Origin: a virus | Strand: one strand, 5' to 3' | Virus record (IMG/VR): IMGVR_UViG_3300023184_000079 | Coordinates: 1-64,000 of that record | Length of the DNA: 64,000 bases | Shown: piece by piece, positions 35,815 through 42,370 of the stretch | How the letters are laid out: the number at the start of each line of letters is the position of its first letter | Position numbering within the stretch: the first letter of the stretch is position 1 | Notes under the pieces: model-generated | The model's database searches: none | What the model was told of the DNA's origin: nothing | What the model saw: the letters and a program-made list of their open reading frames with translations, nothing else | Made by a program: the position numbers and the translations under genes

Positions 35815-36147
35815 CTAGGAGTTCATCTGCTTCTGCATCTCCAGCAGGCGCTGGATCTTGCTAGCAACCGACCCGCCAGAGCGAACCGGTGTGAACCCAC
35901 AAGCCTTCTGGTATTCGCTGAAGTTGCCAAAGACCTTGATGATCGTTGCACCGTGCGGCCAGCAAATGTCCTGCTGGAAACGGTTGATCAACGACTCCTT
36001 GTCGGAACGCTTTGACCTTGCAGCGTAGGCGGGGAAGAAGTGCGCCTGCGTCGGAACCTCGCCGTACTTCTGGTGATACATCTGACCGGCAAGAATGCAG
36101 TTCTCGCGCGTCCAAGTTGTATCGTCGTTCGTGATCTTGCTAGCCAT
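35815..36147 (-). CDS. Small DNA-binding protein with homing-nuclease-type repeat
   Basis: 110 residues from ATG 36147 (AAAGGAAA upstream). The body follows the pattern of homing-endonuclease-associated repeats: 'TTWTRENCILAGQMYHQKYG', then 'WPHGATIIKVFGNFSEYQKACGF'. Such repeats bind DNA. No nuclease domain is attached. Terminal gene of a small-regulator operon. Confidence 0.55.
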   Translation of the reverse strand: MASKITNDDTTWTRENCILAGQMYHQKYGEVPTQAHFFPAYAARSKRSDKESLINRFQQDICWPHGATIIKVFGNFSEYQKACGFTPVRSGGSVASKIQRLLEMQKQMNS

Positions 36148-36148
36148 T

Positions 36149-36397
36149 TCAGTTTCCTTTTCGATTGGCTTTGATGGACTGCTTACCCATTGTATGGGAG
36201 TTTGCATTGAGAGTCAAACGACCCTCTATTTCCTTCCGATTGTTGAGTAACCAACGATGATCGGAAGGAGAATTCGGAACGGTTCCGACAAGCGCCTCGC
36301 CCTCATCATAAATTTTCCAATGAGAAGAGCGAGAACGCTTGACGGTAAGACCGTTCTTTTCCAGAAATCGAAGATATTTCCGGACTTCCTTGTCCAT
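36149..36397 (-). CDS. HicA-like small protein
   Basis: 82 residues. 'KYLRFLEKNGLTVKRSRSSHWKIYDEG....TVPNSPSDHRWLLNNRKEIE' resembles the HicA/YcfA double-stranded-RNA-binding-like fold, with a SHWK motif in place of the usual GSHH. HicA toxins cleave mRNA, but no HicB partner lies next to it, so a phage-adapted role is likely. Start ATG abuts the previous stop. Confidence 0.5.
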   Translation of the reverse strand: MDKEVRKYLRFLEKNGLTVKRSRSSHWKIYDEGEALVGTVPNSPSDHRWLLNNRKEIEGRLTLNANSHTMGKQSIKANRKGN

Positions 36398-36805
36398 CTA
36401 GAAGCAGTTCTTGATCTGGTCAAGCCGATTGCGAAGATCGCCATTCTCGTTGCGGAGAGTGGTGTTCTCGTTGCGGAGGGTAACGACCTCGCGCTCCATG
36501 GACTCAATCGCACCGGCCAGCGAAGGAATCTGCGCCTGAGCAGCAACCTCGGCAGGCTTCTGCGGTTGCGGCTTGGTAGTTGGCTTGATCGGCTGCACAG
36601 TCGTAGCGGCCTGAATCTTCGCCGTGGCGTAGTACGCGGCCTGCACCGATCCGTGCGTCTTGTTGCGAACCTTAGCGACCACACGAATCGCAGCGGCTGT
36701 AGAACAGCCTTCCTTGCTCTTGATGCTCTGAACGGCTTTGAAGTCGCTCATCTGCTGGCCGCGTGGGCGGCGAGTGGAAGGGGTGGTGGTGGTGGTGCCA
36801 GTCAT
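36398..36805 (-). CDS. Small helical DNA-binding-like protein with leucine zipper
   Basis: 135 residues: a Thr-rich start, a helical segment that could be a winged helix or HTH (FKAVQSIKSKEGCSTAAAIR), a Pro/Gln linker and a C-terminal heptad coiled coil (TLRNENTTLRNENGDLRNRL). Probably a dimeric nucleic-acid-binding protein. AAAGGAG precedes ATG 36805 and two promoters lie upstream. It heads an operon with the HicA-like and homing-repeat genes. Confidence 0.5.
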   Translation of the reverse strand: MTGTTTTTPSTRRPRGQQMSDFKAVQSIKSKEGCSTAAAIRVVAKVRNKTHGSVQAAYYATAKIQAATTVQPIKPTTKPQPQKPAEVAAQAQIPSLAGAIESMEREVVTLRNENTTLRNENGDLRNRLDQIKNCF

Positions 36806-36836
36806 TTAGACTCCTTTGGCTCCGGGGTGTAATTGG

Positions 36837-36865
36837 ATTATGCACGAACCGTCTGTCGGTGTCAA
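36837..36865 (-). promoter_or_regulatory. Promoter P2 for the 36.8-35.8 kb operon
   Basis: -35 TTGACA (36860-36865), 17-bp spacer, -10 CATAAT (36837-36842). Downstream member of a tandem pair. Confidence 0.6.
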
Positions 36866-36883
36866 GCACCAACCGACAATCGG

Positions 36884-36912
36884 ATTGTAGACACATCCCA
36901 ACGACATGTCAA
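36884..36912 (-). promoter_or_regulatory. Promoter P1 for the 36.8-35.8 kb operon
   Basis: -35 TTGACA (36907-36912), 17-bp spacer, -10 TACAAT (36884-36889). The -35 overlaps the stop region of the upstream gene at 36909. Confidence 0.7.
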
Positions 36913-37304
36913 GTTGCTTGATTTTTTTGTTGCGCTCGCTTATCAGCACTGTAATGAGCGTTGCAAAATCCCTTACTGTGGTGGACTTTATCGCAGTCTT
37001 CAATACTGCAATTTTTATCATTCTCTTTCTTCTCGACAGTAGCAACCTTGCCGCATTCGGCAAAAGCCTGATCGTCGTCGTACTCGGGATAGAAATCAAT
37101 AATTGAACGACTACCCTCTGTAGAAATCATTTTATCCAAGGCATTAAAATTTATCTTCGTACGTCGTCCAGACATAAAATCACTAAGACTCTTTGCCGAA
37201 ACTCCGCACCGCTCTGCAAAAGCCCCTGCCGTCTCTTTCTCGCAGCACTCCTTGATCCAAGGGATCAGTGGCGCTACGGGAAGGACTCGGGGAAGTTTCA
37301 TCAT
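36909..37304 (-). CDS. Regulator-like protein: HTH plus zinc knuckle
   Basis: 131 residues. The N-terminus has a helix-turn-helix pattern (AGAFAERCGVSAKSLSDFMSGR) of the Cro/XRE kind. The C-terminus has a CSIEDCDKVHHSKGFCNAHY zinc site like those in HNH-associated phage proteins. Likely a DNA-binding regulator. AAAGGAGAG lies before ATG 37304 and a TTGACA promoter sits upstream. Confidence 0.55.
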   Translation of the reverse strand: MMKLPRVLPVAPLIPWIKECCEKETAGAFAERCGVSAKSLSDFMSGRRTKINFNALDKMISTEGSRSIIDFYPEYDDDQAFAECGKVATVEKKENDKNCSIEDCDKVHHSKGFCNAHYSADKRAQQKNQAT

Positions 37305-37329
37305 ACATCTCTCCTTTGAAAGTAAACAA

Positions 37330-37359
37330 ACCCTAGTCGGACACCTTTGGCGATGTCAA
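37330..37359 (-). promoter_or_regulatory. Promoter for the HTH gene
   Basis: -35 TTGACA (37354-37359) with -10 TAGGGT at 18-bp spacing, adjoining the HNH gene's stop codon. Confidence 0.55.
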
Positions 37360-37836
37360 CTACGAGTCAGTTGATACCAACTTGTTTTTCTTATGAACCT
37401 CACGATGATGTGTGGCGCAGAGCCACACGATGTCGAACGGCTTGCTATAGTCCTCATGGTGCGCATGTACGTTTTCGTTAGTGCCGCACACTTCGCAGTC
37501 TTTACGCTCTAGACGACCACGGCGAATAGCGCCGCGCGTCTTCTCCCGCGCCTGTATCTTTAGGTAGCGGTCTTTATCATGCCGTCGTTTTCGGTCGGCG
37601 GCGCTACGGAGTTCCCTCGCGTCTGGACGCTGGCTGTACTCCTTCTTGTATTCTCTCACCTTTTCTCTATTTGTTTCTTTCCAATTTCTGGAGCAGGCGA
37701 GAATGCGATCCTTATTCTCTTCATAATAAGCGGCCGTCTTTTCTTTATTCTTTTTGCGCCAATTTTCAGCCTTGATGCGATTCTTGCATCGTTTGCATTT
37801 ATCGCATTTACAACCGACTGGTGTATCAAATGCCAT
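37360..37836 (-). CDS. HNH endonuclease
   Basis: 158 residues. The C-terminal half is a clear HNH nuclease: CEVCGTNENVHAHHEDY ... WLCATHHREVH, with the HH pair and the terminal zinc cysteines. The N-terminus has a CKCDKCKRCKNR knuckle and Lys/Arg/Tyr repeats for DNA binding. It is typical of free-standing homing-type HNH genes in phages and may be mobile. It lies between a tRNA gene and a regulator. Confidence 0.85.
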   Translation of the reverse strand: MAFDTPVGCKCDKCKRCKNRIKAENWRKKNKEKTAAYYEENKDRILACSRNWKETNREKVREYKKEYSQRPDARELRSAADRKRRHDKDRYLKIQAREKTRGAIRRGRLERKDCEVCGTNENVHAHHEDYSKPFDIVWLCATHHREVHKKNKLVSTDS

Positions 37837-37855
37837 ATCCCTCTCCTTTAGTTAG

Positions 37856-37928
37856 TCCGCGAGGCTGGGATCGAACCAGCGACCATTCGCTTAGAAGGCG
37901 AAGACTCTATCCACTGAGTTACTCGCGG
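37856..37928 (-). tRNA. tRNA-Arg (UCU)
   Basis: 73-nt cloverleaf on the minus strand: acceptor CCGCGAG/CTCGCGG, D-arm ACTC/GAGT, anticodon arm TTCGC-CTTCTAA-GCGAA with anticodon TCT, T-arm GCTGG-TTCGATC-CCAGC. No encoded CCA. It decodes AGA, a codon rare in many actinobacteria. Its 5' end overlaps the stop of the preceding gene. Confidence 0.93.
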
Positions 37929-38113
37929 GTACTTTTGGGCGGTCGCCCACGACGTTTCTTCTGCTCTGGATAGCGCCATACCAGAACAGTATCAGACAGC
38001 CACTCGCCTGTAATGCCCAACTTCGCAAGTCCCTTCTCGGTTCTTTTGATCTCGGCCTCATCTTTGTCGCGCACAGCGATAGCGTGCTGCATCTTGAGTT
38101 GAGTCTCTGTCAT
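37919..38113 (-). CDS. Small AT-hook protein
   Basis: 64 residues; the C-terminus KKRRGRPPKSTRE is an AT-hook-like (RGRP) DNA-binding element. The stop codon lies in the 5' end of the tRNA-Arg gene. ATGA overlap with the gene upstream. Confidence 0.55.
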   Translation of the reverse strand: MTETQLKMQHAIAVRDKDEAEIKRTEKGLAKLGITGEWLSDTVLVWRYPEQKKRRGRPPKSTRE

Positions 38114-38352
38114 GGCATTGGAGGAGCGTCAGGTATTTCTTCCAAATAGACCTTGTTGAGATGTCTCTCAATATGAGGGAGCGCTGCATACAGAACCTCT
38201 CGGACGACGCAAGTCTCACACCCACAGAATGGAGCGCAGGCATCGTCGTCGCATTCTTCTTCACCATCATCCATAAGAACACTAAAGCATTTGTTTAAAT
38301 GATCCAACGCAACTTTATGTGCTTCGGCCCAGTAATTCGTATTATCAATCAT
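38110..38352 (-). CDS. Small cysteine-rich protein, unknown
   Basis: 80 residues with an acidic zinc-type cluster CDDDACAPFCGCETC near residues 34-48, flanked by helices. Part of the densely overlapping small-gene series. Confidence 0.5.
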   Translation of the reverse strand: MIDNTNYWAEAHKVALDHLNKCFSVLMDDGEEECDDDACAPFCGCETCVVREVLYAALPHIERHLNKVYLEEIPDAPPMP

Positions 38353-38512
38353 TAGCGCGGCGGCTTATCAAGAGCAAGAAAAATAATGGCAACAAAAAGA
38401 AGAGCGCCAAAAGTGCGCAACTGCTCAGTGGTGAGGAATGTGGTGAGCATGTGTGTTGTTTGTTGTTTGCGATGTCTGCAAGATAAATGTCAGAAGTGTA
38501 ATCATCATCCAT
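38345..38512 (-). CDS. Small membrane protein, frame uncertain
   Basis: A 55-residue frame starting ATG 38512 (MDDDYTSDIYLADIANNK) ends in a hydrophobic helix (ALLALFFLLPLFFLLLI). A second frame from ATG 38450 to 38352 encodes 32 residues with another hydrophobic helix (FGALLFVAIIFLAL) and ends TAATG at the next gene. One of the two is probably real; a phage lysis accessory or membrane peptide is possible. Confidence 0.4.
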   Translation of the reverse strand: MDDDYTSDIYLADIANNKQHTCSPHSSPLSSCALLALFFLLPLFFLLLISRRAND

Positions 38513-38747
38513 TTTTTTCTACCATAGACGGCCATTGCAAAATATCGGGACGCAACGTATTGATGACATGAATGAATCGCTCATTCGACTCGTCTCTGCC
38601 AAAGTGCATATACATTGGGTAAAAACCATTTATGCCGATTTCAACAATCTTTGTTCCGTCTTTGTTTTCAATGAAGTTGACCTCCCAGCCATCCTCCATG
38701 TCCATACTGAACGAAGTTTTTGTCTTACTCTTTTCCACTTGAACCAA
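38505..38747 (-). CDS. Small protein, unknown
   Basis: 80 residues from TTG 38747, or 77 from the better-spaced GTG 38738 (AAAGGA about 10 nt upstream). Mixed alpha/beta (GWEVNFIENKDGTKIVEIG). Its start overlaps the dUTPase C-terminus. Confidence 0.5.
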   Translation of the reverse strand: MVQVEKSKTKTSFSMDMEDGWEVNFIENKDGTKIVEIGINGFYPMYMHFGRDESNERFIHVINTLRPDILQWPSMVEKNG

Positions 38748-39180
38748 ATCCTTTCTCTCCCCGATCTGACTCGGAGAGTTCGTTTACTTCATTCAAATAC
38801 ACAATGTAATTTGGAATGAACACAATTTGCGCAATTCGTTCTGCCGGAAGAATAGAGTAAACGGAATCGCTAAGGTTCTGAAGGATGATCTTTATCTCTC
38901 CACGATAGCCCGTATCAATGAGACCGGGAGCATTGAGAACAAAAATCTGATCAACCGCCAGACCAGAACGAGACAGGATAGCGGCGTGGTGACTTGTCAG
39001 CCCTTGGGACATATCCAGAGCGATGCCTGTGCCGACAAGGGCATTCTTCCCCGGAGAGATATCTACTCCTTCATCCGCATAAAGATCAAAGGCTGCATCG
39101 GTCTTGTGTGCCTTCTTAGGGGCTACTGCCGTTTTGGTAAGCCGTCGATAACTTACCGTAGGATAATCAGAAGAAAACAT
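38725..39180 (-). CDS. dut: dUTP pyrophosphatase
   Basis: 151 residues with all five trimeric dUTPase motifs: I DAAFDLYA (28-35), II SRSGL (70-74), III NAPGLIDTGYRGEIKI (83-98) with the catalytic Asp, IV RIAQIVF (115-121) and V RGEKGFGSSG (140-149). It hydrolyses dUTP to dUMP and pyrophosphate, keeping uracil out of phage DNA and supplying dTMP synthesis. Length is normal. Confidence 0.95.
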   Translation of the reverse strand: MFSSDYPTVSYRRLTKTAVAPKKAHKTDAAFDLYADEGVDISPGKNALVGTGIALDMSQGLTSHHAAILSRSGLAVDQIFVLNAPGLIDTGYRGEIKIILQNLSDSVYSILPAERIAQIVFIPNYIVYLNEVNELSESDRGEKGFGSSGKE

Positions 39181-39188
39181 TTTGACAT

Positions 39189-39383
39189 CTACTTCCTCTT
39201 TGTTACCAGAATAAGTTTTGGATACATTGTATTGTCCAGAGAGGGTATAGACTTTACTTCCATTACTCTGTTTTTGTGTTTATTGTTGTAGTAGGCTACT
39301 TGACTGTAAAGATTATCAAGTTTCTTACTGAACTTATTACAACACTTCTTAGTAAGAAGATTTCTTTTTTTTGCGTTAGCCAT
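39189..39383 (-). CDS. Small basic protein, unknown
   Basis: 64 residues, Lys/Asn-rich (MANAKKRNLLTKKCCNKFSK). AT-rich compared with neighbours. Overlaps the next upstream gene by 8 bases. No family recognised. Confidence 0.45.
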   Translation of the reverse strand: MANAKKRNLLTKKCCNKFSKKLDNLYSQVAYYNNKHKNRVMEVKSIPSLDNTMYPKLILVTKRK

Positions 39384-39564
39384 TTTGGATTTCCAATACT
39401 TTTATAGAACAATTAAACTTTTCAAAATTATTAATCATATTCATCAAATCTGAATAACAAGAATTTTTATCAATAGTTATTGTATATTCTTCAGATGAAT
39501 AAAAGAACCAAAGGGTTTTCCAATTCTTCTTTGGTGCAGTAGTTATCTTCAGTTGATAACTCAA
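39376..39564 (-). CDS. Small protein, unknown
   Basis: 62 residues from TTG 39564 with AAGGTG upstream. Mixed composition (TLWFFYSSEEYTITIDKN). First gene behind the structured RNA at 39593-39699, which could be its leader. Confidence 0.45.
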   Translation of the reverse strand: MSYQLKITTAPKKNWKTLWFFYSSEEYTITIDKNSCYSDLMNMINNFEKFNCSIKVLEIQNG

Positions 39565-39592
39565 ACTTTCACCTTTTCCCTTCTATCAAAAC

Positions 39593-39699
39593 CCCCGGTG
39601 TCCCACCCGGCTGTTTCGGTCAGCCTGCTACCCAACGTGTCGCGCTCCCACGTCTAGACCCGACCCTCTGACGGTCTACGACCCGAGTGCGAACCGGGG
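39593..39699 (-). ncRNA. Structured RNA with its own promoter, cloverleaf-like
   Basis: The predicted start site (7 nt past TACAAT) coincides with the first base of a 7-bp closing stem CCCCGGT/ACCGGGG (39693-39699 with 39593-39599). Inside are three hairpins: TAGACC/GGTCTA, ACGTG/CACGT (loop 9) and GGCTG/CAGCC (loop 7). The closing stem is followed by TTTT. It is not a tRNA: the T-arm and anticodon patterns are absent. It may be a small RNA or a structured leader of the next gene. No known class is recognised. Confidence 0.6.
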
Positions 39700-39706
39700 A
39701 AGTAGT

Positions 39707-39734
39707 ATTGTAGCATAATTTCCAAAAATGACAA
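39707..39734 (-). promoter_or_regulatory. Promoter of the structured RNA
   Basis: -35 TTGTCA (39729-39734), 16-bp spacer, -10 TACAAT (39707-39712). Confidence 0.65.
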
Positions 39735-39785
39735 CCTGCTCATGCTTTTCTGGGTGGACGAGGAGAGCATACTCCTTTTGGCTGC

Positions 39786-40301
39786 TCAATGCAAGCCTTT
39801 CAGGATCTTAGTAGTCCGTGCTATTAGAACGGTCTGTCTAGCAGCCCAACGCACCTGCCTATCTGAGACAACCTTCAACGAGGCGTGTGATAGCGCAACC
39901 CCGCCACATCCCCATGCATGGATGTTGTATGTATTGATGATCCGCTGTGCTTGGATCATTTGCTGTATAGGTGTGGCTTTGTCTGCCGACGGTGCCATGT
40001 CAAGGCCACCGAACTCTTCGGAGTTCCAGTTTGCGGCGAACACACCAAGCCCTCCGGGGTACGTCCAGTTCCTTGTTTGATGCCAAGCAATTCCCCACTT
40101 ACCATCTCCCGGCTGCTCACAGCGACCCAGAGCAATGAACACCTTCCAGTTTGGGACAAGAGTCTCTAGACGGGTGTGCCTTACTGGCTTGTCTGCGCTT
40201 CTCATACTGAATAGTACCCGTGCCGAAGCAAAAGACGGATACACACAGACGCAAGCGAGCAAGGATAAAACGATACTGATTGTTATTATTCTCTTATTCA
40301 T
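39786..40301 (-). CDS. Exported Rpf-like transglycosylase
   Basis: 171 residues from ATG 40301, overlapping the upstream lysin stop (ATGA). Signal peptide MNKRIITISIVLSLLACVCV. Residues 53-135 match the resuscitation-promoting-factor / transglycosylase-like fold: the catalytic-type Glu in 'GRCEQ' (E62), 'YPGGLGVFAANW', 'GG', 'QQMIQAQRI' and 'HAWGCGG' (disulfide pair C61-C132). Rpf domains cleave peptidoglycan and occur in actinobacteria and their phages. It probably works with the preceding lysin in host lysis. Confidence 0.75.
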   Translation of the reverse strand: MNKRIITISIVLSLLACVCVYPSFASARVLFSMRSADKPVRHTRLETLVPNWKVFIALGRCEQPGDGKWGIAWHQTRNWTYPGGLGVFAANWNSEEFGGLDMAPSADKATPIQQMIQAQRIINTYNIHAWGCGGVALSHASLKVVSDRQVRWAARQTVLIARTTKILKGLH

Positions 40302-40723
40302 GCGATCCCCACCATTCTCCCGCAGGTCCAGTCGCTCCAGCCGCGTGTCTGCCAGAACCAGTAGGCGATTCTGGTATTCCACACTGGATCAAAGATGTTA
40401 GCGCCAAGCCTCCAGCCTTCACCGTTGTACAACTTGTTTATTTGGAACAAGCCGTAGTCTCCTGTGTGGCTGACGGCGCGAGGAGTCCATACGGATTCAC
40501 ACGCGACGATCAGCATGGCGTTGCTAGCCTCTGACCCAAAGCCGATGCGAACAACACATTGCAACTCAGGCTTCGTCCAATTCGCAGGACGATGATTGCA
40601 AGCGTACATGCGGCGTGTCTGGGTGTTGTGTTCGTGAGGGTTAGGGACCTTCACTGATGCTGCCGCTATTGAGACGACAGTTAGAAATAACGAACAAACG
40701 ATGAATGTTAATAGCACCTTCAC
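40298..40723 (-). CDS. Exported lysozyme-like (SLT-type) muralytic enzyme
   Basis: 141 residues from GTG 40723 with AAGGAGGT before it. Signal peptide about residues 1-22. The catalytic region is lysozyme/SLT-like: Glu in 'IVACESVWTPRAVS' (E76), 'GDYGLFQIN' (88-96) and 'RIAYWFWQTRGWSDWTC'. It would cut the glycan strands of peptidoglycan after export. With the next gene it forms a two-enzyme lysis or cell-wall cassette; no holin is recognised beside it. Confidence 0.75.
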   Translation of the reverse strand: MKVLLTFIVCSLFLTVVSIAAASVKVPNPHEHNTQTRRMYACNHRPANWTKPELQCVVRIGFGSEASNAMLIVACESVWTPRAVSHTGDYGLFQINKLYNGEGWRLGANIFDPVWNTRIAYWFWQTRGWSDWTCGRMVGIA

Positions 40724-40840
40724 GGGCTACCTCCTTCTCATACCGTCCCTTTTGGGTGGTTAGTCACACGGCTTTTTTGTGACGGAAATGCGGATCGTCA
40801 ACATCTCCTAAACAAGTAGTTCCCTTATTATGGTTCGTGC

Positions 40841-41026
40841 CTACGATTTATAATAGCCTGTCTCCTCCACCCGCTTTACCTGAGCCTTTAGTTTATCCAC
40901 ATTTGCCGTAGGTGTGTTCTTGCCGTGACCGGGCAGCGGATTGCCCATCTTTTTTGCCCCACGAATGATGCGACGCATCTTCGCAGCCTCCATCTTATTC
41001 TTCTTGATGCTTCCGATATTTGCCAT
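40841..41026 (-). CDS. Small basic protein, unknown
   Basis: 61 residues from ATG 41026, Lys/Arg-rich (KKNKMEAAKMRRIIRGAKKM), possibly nucleic-acid-binding. ATG follows the previous stop by one base. Confidence 0.5.
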   Translation of the reverse strand: MANIGSIKKNKMEAAKMRRIIRGAKKMGNPLPGHGKNTPTANVDKLKAQVKRVEETGYYKS

Positions 41027-41027
41027 A

Positions 41028-41474
41028 TCAGCCCTTCTCGTTGACGATTTCTTCTGCCAGCATATCAGCAATGACGGCCAACACGTCGTCGGAGTCGCGC
41101 TGCTGCTTTAGCAGAGTATCGTACTCTTCGTCGGTCAGCGCCCTACTAAACGTGATTTGCACAAAGCGCGAACCGTTGAACCCGTTATGCGACGGATTCA
41201 AATTGAGCGTTTTTGCGACTCCGTGTTCGTCCATATGCTCTGGCAGGGTGAGCGAATCGTACTCCTCCGGGTCAAGCGTGATGTGCATGCGCACTCTCTG
41301 CCCAATGACCTTGGAGTCCGGGTCGCCAGCCTCGCCGCTCCATGCGTTTCCCACAATTGCGCTGACCGAAGGCAGCGTGACCATCATCAATCCGCTCTGA
41401 ATGATGTCCCGCTTCACATCTGCACCGTTGTGATAGATGACTTGAACCTTGGGTTCTGCGATATTGATTTCCAT
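41028..41474 (-). CDS. Unknown protein
   Basis: 148 residues from ATG 41474, where AAAGGA gives a good ribosome site; the longer in-frame start lacks one. Mixed alpha/beta with a helical acidic C-terminus. No family recognised. Confidence 0.55.
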   Translation of the reverse strand: MEINIAEPKVQVIYHNGADVKRDIIQSGLMMVTLPSVSAIVGNAWSGEAGDPDSKVIGQRVRMHITLDPEEYDSLTLPEHMDEHGVAKTLNLNPSHNGFNGSRFVQITFSRALTDEEYDTLLKQQRDSDDVLAVIADMLAEEIVNEKG

Positions 41475-41573
41475 TGTGCTTGTCCTTTGTTCGTGGTTGC
41501 ACATTGTTGTCGCCTCTTATGACCAAAATCTTACTACAGAAAAATTTGCTTTGTGTTAAAATCTTTTTGCAAT

Positions 41574-41897
41574 TTATTCGCAGAAATCTGGTTCCGTTGC
41601 AAAGCATCCATTCACGCGCCCATGAATATCTACGACACGACTAGGGTGTCCGAAACGCGCAATCCACTCTTCAATGGTGTACAGCGTGATGTCCTTGCGC
41701 TGGGGCCGCCACTCCGTCTCAATCCAGTCCGCGAGCGTCATGGCACCCTCGCTTATTGCAGCATCAAACTCTGCAAGCCTTGCTAGGTAAGTTTCCACCG
41801 TTTTGACATCTTGCGTTTCACGCAGGTGGGCTATTCTATTTTTCAGCGACTTTTTGTATTGCGCGTCTTGGGTCTTGCTTTCGTCGCACAGCGCCAT
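41574..41897 (-). CDS. Unknown protein
   Basis: 107 residues: helical N-terminus (KKSLKNRIAHLRETQDVKTV) and a Trp-rich middle (DWIETEWRPQRKDITLYTIE). GGAG precedes ATG 41897. No family recognised. Confidence 0.5.
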   Translation of the reverse strand: MALCDESKTQDAQYKKSLKNRIAHLRETQDVKTVETYLARLAEFDAAISEGAMTLADWIETEWRPQRKDITLYTIEEWIARFGHPSRVVDIHGRVNGCFATEPDFCE

Positions 41898-41899
41898 CC

Positions 41900-42370
41900 T
41901 TAGACTCCTTGTCCTTGCAATTTACGAGGGTAGCCCCATACATACGGAAGGTCGTCAGGGACATGCCCGTAGAACGGAGAGTAGTGGTCAGGGTTTTTTC
42001 GCATGAGATTGGATTGATGAGAAACATGGATCTCCATATCACCCCACCAGCCGGGATGACTAGCAATCACAAATGGTTCACGATAATGCTTGTGGTAAAA
42101 GGCGGATCGCACCCTCTCCATGCAGTTGTCGATGTAGCCTCTATCCGTCCACTCGTCGCAAATCGCTTCGGTGTAATGGAGCAGGGCGTACTCCCAGCCT
42201 TGCCACATGACAACAGCAGGATGATTCCGCCAGCCCTTGCGATGCGTTGGCTGCACACCGCAAAGGATGTTCATAATCTGCAAGCACTCCACGCGCTGCT
42301 TACCCAGCCGCTGTCTATCTAAAACAGCGGCGCAGTCTGCATAAACTATTTCAGGAATAAAGGTCTGCAT
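41900..42370 (-). CDS. Pyr_excise / MSMEG_6728-family protein
   Basis: 156 residues. 'MQTFIPEIVYADCAAVLDRQRLGKQRVECLQI' then 'GWRNHPAVVMW.G.E.AL..Y..AICDEW', 'SHQSNLMRKNPDHY' and 'DDLPYVWGYP' match a family common in actinobacteria and related by annotation to T4 endonuclease V (pyrimidine-dimer glycosylase). Enzymatic activity of this branch is not established, so repair of UV damage is a suggestion. It abuts the helicase gene (TGA ATG). Confidence 0.75.
   Translation of the reverse strand: MQTFIPEIVYADCAAVLDRQRLGKQRVECLQIMNILCGVQPTHRKGWRNHPAVVMWQGWEYALLHYTEAICDEWTDRGYIDNCMERVRSAFYHKHYREPFVIASHPGWWGDMEIHVSHQSNLMRKNPDHYSPFYGHVPDDLPYVWGYPRKLQGQGV

Noticed and set aside
39593-39699. tRNA call for the cloverleaf-like element
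   Set aside because: T-loop and anticodon loop consensus are missing and the arm sizes do not fit.
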